Shown here piece after piece: positions 59,935 to 64,000 of a stretch of DNA of 64,000 bases. The stretch lies in the NCBI GenBank assembly GCA_963667505.2, contig OY763490.2, positions 1,612,001 through 1,676,000 on the forward strand, in the 5' to 3' direction. This DNA comes from Aldehydirespirator sp963667505. Lineage in GTDB: Bacteria; Actinomycetota; Acidimicrobiia; Acidimicrobiales; Aldehydirespiratoraceae. The notes beneath the pieces are model-generated. The model was not told the origin of the DNA and searched no databases. It was given only the letters and a program-made list of their open reading frames with translations. Made by a program: the position numbers and the translations under genes. Each line of letters starts with the position of its first letter. Position 1 is the stretch's first letter.

Positions 59935-60843
59935 TCAGAGAGCACCGAATACCGGAGCAGGCATTTTTTCGGCTTCTACCGACCGGCGGGCCAGCCCGGC
60001 CGCTTCGGACACGGTCATGGCCCGCTCCCCCACCGACATCACCGGTCCGTGCTGCCATCCGTCGCACACGTTGAGCTGTCCTGCGGTGCACTCGAACACC
60101 CTTCCGGTGATGTCGCAGTCGGTGCTGCCGAGCCACACCACCAGGGGCGAGACATTCTCGGGCGCCTTGGGATCCCAGGCGTCGGCCGGAGGGTCGGCGT
60201 CGTAGAAGATCCCGGCGGTCATCCGGGTGCGGGCGTCGGGCGCCACCGCGTTGGCGAGCACGCCGTAGCGGCCCCACTCCGCGGCCTGCTGGACAGTGAG
60301 CAGCGCGATGGCGGCCTTGGCCGCCGCGTAGTTGCCCTGGCCGATCGAGCCCATGAGCCCCGCGCCGGAGGAGGTGTTGACGATGCGGGCCGCCGGCGGC
60401 GCCCCAGTGGCCTTCTGCGCCTGTCGCCAGTGGGCCGCCGCGTGGCGGGCCGCCGCGAAGTGGCCCTTGAGATGGACTCTGACCACGTCGTCCCACTCCT
60501 GCTCGCTCATGTTCACCAGCATCCGGTCGCGCAGGAACCCGGCGTTGCATACCAGCGTGTCGAGGCGGCCCCAGGTGTCGACGGCCTGAGCCACCATGGC
60601 GGCGGCCTGCTCCCAGTCGGCCACGTCGGAATGGTTGACAGCGGCCGACCCGCCGGCCGCGGCGATCTCCTCGGCTACTGCGCCCGCCGCGTCGGCCGCG
60701 CCTGGCTCCGTGCCGTCGCGCTGCACTCCGAGATCGTTGACCAGCACGTGGGCGCCCTCGGCCGCGAAGGCCAGGGCGTGGGCCCGGCCCAGCCCCCGCC
60801 CGGCGCCAGTGACGATCACCACCCGCCCGTCGCAGCAGCCCAT
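59935..60843 (-). CDS. short-chain dehydrogenase/reductase
   Basis: 302 residues, classical SDR. Cofactor motif VTGAGRGLGRAHALAFAAEGA, then NDLGVQRDG, CNAGFLRDRML, the catalytic serine in IVNTSSGAGLMG and Y-x3-K in GNYAAAKAA. NDLGV with the long insertion (GTEPGAADAAG) is the pattern of the multifunctional-enzyme-2-type 3-hydroxyacyl-CoA dehydrogenases, so the substrate is probably an acyl-CoA. It is transcribed with the ligase and amidohydrolase genes in the same direction. Confidence 0.92.
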   Translation of the reverse strand: MGCCDGRVVIVTGAGRGLGRAHALAFAAEGAHVLVNDLGVQRDGTEPGAADAAGAVAEEIAAAGGSAAVNHSDVADWEQAAAMVAQAVDTWGRLDTLVCNAGFLRDRMLVNMSEQEWDDVVRVHLKGHFAAARHAAAHWRQAQKATGAPPAARIVNTSSGAGLMGSIGQGNYAAAKAAIALLTVQQAAEWGRYGVLANAVAPDARTRMTAGIFYDADPPADAWDPKAPENVSPLVVWLGSTDCDITGRVFECTAGQLNVCDGWQHGPVMSVGERAMTVSEAAGLARRSVEAEKMPAPVFGAL

Positions 60844-60873
60844 GACGGCCTCCTTCTCGGTGATATCAGCGCC

Positions 60874-60934
60874 CCAGCCGAAATTGGCGACGTTTTGGGC
60901 ACTGGAGGCCCACTATCCGCACCAATTTCGCTGG
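60874..60934. repeat. inverted repeat between amidohydrolase and SDR genes
   Basis: CCAGCCGAAATTGG (60874-60887) pairs with CCAATTTCGCTGG (60922-60934) except for one bulged base, with a 34-base loop. It may be a hairpin or an operator upstream of the SDR gene. Confidence 0.6.
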
Positions 60935-60943
60935 AGCGTCCGC

Positions 60944-62686
60944 TCAGGCGGCGCGGCGGCCCCGCACCAGCCGGCCCGGGCGGGCGCCGGTGTCGGCGCC
61001 GTGGTCTCGGGTCTGCTGGCCGGCCACGACCGTGGCGGTGTAGCCGTCGGCATGCTGCAGCAGGCGCCTGCCCCCGGCCGGCAGGTCGTGAACGAGTTGC
61101 GGGGCGCGGAGCTTGATGGCGGCGTGGTCGATGACGTTCAGGTCGGCCCGCTTGCCCGGCGCGACCACGCCCCGGTCGTTGAGCCCGAACAGGGCGGCGG
61201 TGTCCTGCGTCTGCTTGCGCACCACCCACTCCAGCGGCAGCTGCTCGCCCCGGCTGCGGTCCCGGGTCCAGTGGCTGATCATGGTGGTGGGCATCGAGGC
61301 GTCGCAGATCAGCCCGCAGTGGGCCCCGCCGTCGGACAGGCCGATCACCGCCTGGGGGTGGGTGAGCTGCTCACGGATCACGTCATGGTTGCCGTCCACG
61401 TAGTTGAACATCGGCACCATGAGCACGGCCCGGCCGTCGTCGGCGCAGAGTGCGTCGTAGACGGCCTCCTGGGGCTCGACGCCCGCGGTGGCGGCGATCG
61501 AGGCGATCGAGCGGTCGGGCGTCGGCTCGTAGTCGGGAGGATCGCCGAGCACGTATATCTGGTCGAGCATCTTGGAGACGAGGGCTCCGACGCCCTCCTG
61601 CATCCCGCCGCGGCGCTCACCGTCGGCATCCGACAGGATGGCGGCCCGCACGGCCGGGTCGCGCAGCCGCTCGACGCGCTCGTCGATTTCGAGGTGCTCG
61701 ACCGTCCGGTAGGCGGGACGCAGGATGAAGGGGTGGCTCGTCTGCCAGCCCACCAGCAGGCCGAAGGGACGGCCGGCCACCTGCGGGTAGAGCTGCGCGC
61801 CCTCGGCCGCGGCCTGAAGCGACACGTCCATCAGCTCGCGCCACAGGTCGGGCGCGGCGGGCACCTGCAGCAGGGCGAAGCTGACCGGCTGGCCGATCTC
61901 GGCCGACAGCCGCCGCATCCAGTCCACCTCGGAGCGGGGCGTGACCACGTCCTCACCCGCCGACCCGGCCGGGGCCAGCTCGAACACGCCTCCCCCGCCG
62001 TCGCGCAGGCCTCGGCCCAGAGCGAACAGCTCCTCTTCGGCCGCGAAGGTGCCGGGCACGGGCTCTCCGTCCATGGCCCGGTGGGCGAGCGTGCGCGAGG
62101 TCGAGGCGCCGAGCGCGCCGTCGGCCACCGCGTCGGCCACGATGCGCTCCATGCTGGCGATCTCGTCCGCGTCGGCGGGCTCGTTGCGGGCGCCGCGCTC
62201 GCCCATCACGTAGGCCCGCACCGCGCCGTGGGGCACCTGCGTGCCCACGTCGATGGCCCAGCGCCGGTCGTCGAGGGCGTCGAGGTAGTCGCCGAAGGAC
62301 TCCCAGCCCCAGGCGATCCCCTCCGACAGCGCCGCGCCGGGGATGTCCTCCACGCCCTCCATCAGCTGGATCAGCCATTCCTCGGTGCCGGGCCGCACGG
62401 GGGCGAACCCCACGCCGCAGTTGCCCATCACCACGGTGGTCACCCCGTGGCCGGAGCTGGGCTCCAGCAGGCTGTCCCAGGTGGCCTGGCCGTCGTAGTG
62501 GGTGTGGACGTCCACGAAGCCGGGGGTGACGATTTGGTCGGTGGCGTCGATGGTGCGGGCCGCGTCGCCGGGCAGTTCGGGCTCGACCGCCACGACCGTG
62601 TCGCCGACGACGGCCACGTCGGCATGGCGGGGCGGGTCGCCGGTGCCGTCCACGAGCAGCCCGCCGCTGATCTTCATGTCGTACAT
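60944..62686 (-). CDS. N-acyl-D-amino-acid deacylase-type amidohydrolase
   Basis: 580 residues, metal-dependent amidohydrolase (TIM-barrel) of the D-aminoacylase/dihydroorotase branch. GGLLVDGTGDPPRHADVAV at the N-terminus, the metal-binding VDVHTHYDGQATWD, GVTTVVMGNCGVGFAPV, IGLSDGGAHCG (the aspartate region) and GVVAPGKRADLNVID at the C-terminus are typical. Likely hydrolyses an N-acylated D-amino acid or related cyclic amide. Neighbouring peptide-type ABC binding protein suggests uptake and degradation of peptides or acylated amino acids. Confidence 0.9.
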   Translation of the reverse strand: MYDMKISGGLLVDGTGDPPRHADVAVVGDTVVAVEPELPGDAARTIDATDQIVTPGFVDVHTHYDGQATWDSLLEPSSGHGVTTVVMGNCGVGFAPVRPGTEEWLIQLMEGVEDIPGAALSEGIAWGWESFGDYLDALDDRRWAIDVGTQVPHGAVRAYVMGERGARNEPADADEIASMERIVADAVADGALGASTSRTLAHRAMDGEPVPGTFAAEEELFALGRGLRDGGGGVFELAPAGSAGEDVVTPRSEVDWMRRLSAEIGQPVSFALLQVPAAPDLWRELMDVSLQAAAEGAQLYPQVAGRPFGLLVGWQTSHPFILRPAYRTVEHLEIDERVERLRDPAVRAAILSDADGERRGGMQEGVGALVSKMLDQIYVLGDPPDYEPTPDRSIASIAATAGVEPQEAVYDALCADDGRAVLMVPMFNYVDGNHDVIREQLTHPQAVIGLSDGGAHCGLICDASMPTTMISHWTRDRSRGEQLPLEWVVRKQTQDTAALFGLNDRGVVAPGKRADLNVIDHAAIKLRAPQLVHDLPAGGRRLLQHADGYTATVVAGQQTRDHGADTGARPGRLVRGRRAA

Positions 62687-62790
62687 GGGCTCAACTGTAG
62701 GCGGACGGCGCGGGCCGCAACGAGCCGCCTGAGGATTCTCGGGTCGGCTTGTCCGCGCCTACGGCAGAAAACGATCCCGAGATTCTGCTG

Positions 62791-62877
62791 CTGGTCGGTG
62801 CGGTGCAGGCGGCCGGGCCGCTACTGGTCGGTGCGGTGCAGGCAGCGCGCCGCCGCTACTGGTCGGTGCGGTACAGG
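62791..62877. repeat. 33-bp repeat duplicating the binding-protein 3' end
   Basis: CTGGTCGGTGCGGTGCAGGC or a near match occurs at 62791, 62824 and 62859 (periods 33 and 35). The last copy contains the codons TDQ and stop of the binding-protein gene. Confidence 0.85.
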
Positions 62878-64000
62878 TAGCGGATGTCCCAGAGGGCGTA
62901 GAGGGTGGGTGTGAGGTTGCCGAACACGTTGCGGGTGGCGCTCAGCCGCTCCGCGAGCGTCGTGTAGATGACGGGGACGTTCTCCGCGGCGATCTCCTGG
63001 GCTCTGCGGTAGTACCTCAACCGCACGTTGTGGTCGAGTTCCTGGCTGGCCAGCACGTAGAGCTCGTCGATCTCGGCCTCCCAGTCGGTGGCCGGCTCGG
63101 GCTGGTTGGGGTACCAGAGGTGGAAGCCCTCGCTGCTGTGCCAGAAGCCGATGCCGCCGTAGGGGTCGGGGCCGCCGGTGAAGCCGATCACCACGGCCTC
63201 CCAGTCGTAGGACTCGCTCAGCTGGCCGACGAGTTGGCCGAAGTCGACCGCCATGAAGTCCACGTCGAGCCCGACGGCCTCCATTCCCTGGTGGATGATC
63301 CGAGTGGCCTCCTCGCGCACGGTGTTGCCGGTGTTGGTCAGCAGGGTGAACTCGATCGGGCTGCCGTCGGAGTCCTCGCGGATGCCGTCGCCGTCGGTGT
63401 CGGTCCAGCCGAGGCCGTCGAGGATGGCGTTGGCCCTGTCGAGGTCGTAGGGGTAGCGCATGACGTCGGGGTTGTGGAAGTCGCCGGACGCGGGGCTCAC
63501 GGACGACCATTGCGGATAGGCCAAGCCGTGCTGCACGCCGTCGATGATGGCGTCCTTGTCGATTACATGGGCCATCGCCTGGCGGAACTGCACGTTGCCG
63601 AACCACTCCCGCTTCTCGGCGGCGACGTAGGGCCGGCCGGTGTCGGGGCTCTGGCCGGGGTTCACGTTGAACGCCAGGAACGTGGTGCCGAAGCCGGGGC
63701 CCCGCCGGTGGATCGTGAAGTCGCCCTCGTCCTGTAGGGGCTCGAGCTGGGCGTACTCCTCGCCCAGCACGCCGTGCAGATCCGACTCGCCGGCCAGGAA
63801 GCTGGCGAGCTCGGCCTCCAAGTCCTCGACGATGATGTGGACGATGCGGTCGAGGTACGGCAGGCGGTTGCCGTCGTCGTCGGTCATCCAGTAGTCGGGG
63901 TTGCGAGCCAGCACCACCCGCTCGCCGGGGTCGTAGCTCTCGATGGTGAACGGGCCGGTGCCGATGATCTCGGCCGGGTCGGTGTCGATGCCCCAGGTGT
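62856..64000 (-). CDS. ABC transporter substrate-binding protein, family 5, 3' part
   Basis: The last 381 residues of an oligopeptide/dipeptide-type solute-binding protein; the N-terminus with its signal peptide lies beyond the right edge. IIGTGPFTIESYDPGERVVLARNPDYW is the family core (seen as GTGPF and NPDYW), followed by AMAHVIDKDAIIDGV, FHNPDVMRYPYDLDRANAILDGLGW, a Ca-binding-like DTDGDGIRED loop and VYTTLAERLSA-like end. It delivers peptides or other solutes to a permease encoded outside the window. Confidence 0.93.
   Translation of the reverse strand, partial: TWGIDTDPAEIIGTGPFTIESYDPGERVVLARNPDYWMTDDDGNRLPYLDRIVHIIVEDLEAELASFLAGESDLHGVLGEEYAQLEPLQDEGDFTIHRRGPGFGTTFLAFNVNPGQSPDTGRPYVAAEKREWFGNVQFRQAMAHVIDKDAIIDGVQHGLAYPQWSSVSPASGDFHNPDVMRYPYDLDRANAILDGLGWTDTDGDGIREDSDGSPIEFTLLTNTGNTVREEATRIIHQGMEAVGLDVDFMAVDFGQLVGQLSESYDWEAVVIGFTGGPDPYGGIGFWHSSEGFHLWYPNQPEPATDWEAEIDELYVLASQELDHNVRLRYYRRAQEIAAENVPVIYTTLAERLSATRNVFGNLTPTLYALWDIRYLYRTDQ

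Noticed and set aside
60596..62914. 772-codon open frame opposite the amidohydrolase and SDR genes
   Set aside because: Antisense shadow spanning two genuine genes; no family resemblance.

Overview
The window reads as one piece of chromosome from a high-GC actinobacterium. The clues are near-universal G/C third positions, the conserved block recA-miaB-miaA-dapF-hflX with cinA, pgsA, rimO and ftsK nearby, LexA boxes of the GAAC-N4-GTTC type, a DUF222/13E12 HNH protein, and DnaA-box-like TTGTCCACA sites. A B12-dependent ribonucleotide reductase, a SURF1 protein, many CoA-linked genes and an apparent selenoprotein fit an uncultured aerobic lineage such as Acidimicrobiia. That placement is inference; no rRNA or tRNA gene is visible.

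Layout. 1-3.2 kb: 5' part of an acyl-CoA dehydrogenase gene, a YihY membrane protein and two overlapping SnoaL/NTF2-like genes. 3.3-9.2 kb: nrdJ, a RibD-C type reductase, a small SOS-box-associated membrane protein and lexA. 9.3-16 kb: lysine/diaminopimelate genes dapE (frameshifted), dapD, dapC and dapF, plus hflX, a DUF4143 ATPase remnant and a small candidate gene. 16-20.6 kb: miaA (frameshifted), miaB, an antitoxin with a broken RelE toxin, and recA with an SOS promoter. 21-29.4 kb: accessory genes (msrB, a secreted SLH-like protein, an APH-fold kinase, an HNH protein, a GNAT enzyme, an AbiE-like toxin-antitoxin pair). 29.4-46.4 kb: a dense minus-strand housekeeping run: cinA, pgsA, rimO, a CapA lipoprotein, a glutaminyl cyclase, a Ca/Na exchanger, ftsK, rnj, dapA, a SURF1 gene, dapB, pnp and rpsO. 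46.6-56 kb: a plastic island with a large secreted fibronectin-III protein, a RloA/RloB-type ATPase-TOPRIM defence pair, a decayed ISL3 transposase and a second, broken copy of the fibronectin gene with the same promoter. 56-64 kb: a minus-strand metabolic run of ferredoxin reductase, ferredoxin, an ArsC-family protein with in-frame TGA at the catalytic position, an acyl-CoA ligase, an SDR, a D-aminoacylase-type amidohydrolase and an oligopeptide-type solute-binding protein.

How the genes work together. dapA, dapB, dapD, dapC, dapE and dapF together make the succinylase route to meso-diaminopimelate for peptidoglycan and lysine. lexA and recA, both with canonical SOS boxes, form the core of a DNA-damage circuit that probably includes the divergent membrane protein. 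pnp, rpsO and rnj cover RNA decay; miaA, miaB and rimO cover tRNA and S12 modification.

Most striking observations. (1) The ArsC-family gene at 57639-58013 carries TGA exactly where the family has its redox cysteine, followed by a 7-bp hairpin with a GGUC loop, as expected for a selenocysteine insertion signal. (2) The duplicated fibronectin genes flank the RloAB pair and ISL3 debris. (3) Several genes have tandem duplications of their own 3' ends, including the stop codon. (4) Three genes (dapE, miaA, relE) are interrupted by frameshifts; sequencing error cannot be excluded for any of them.
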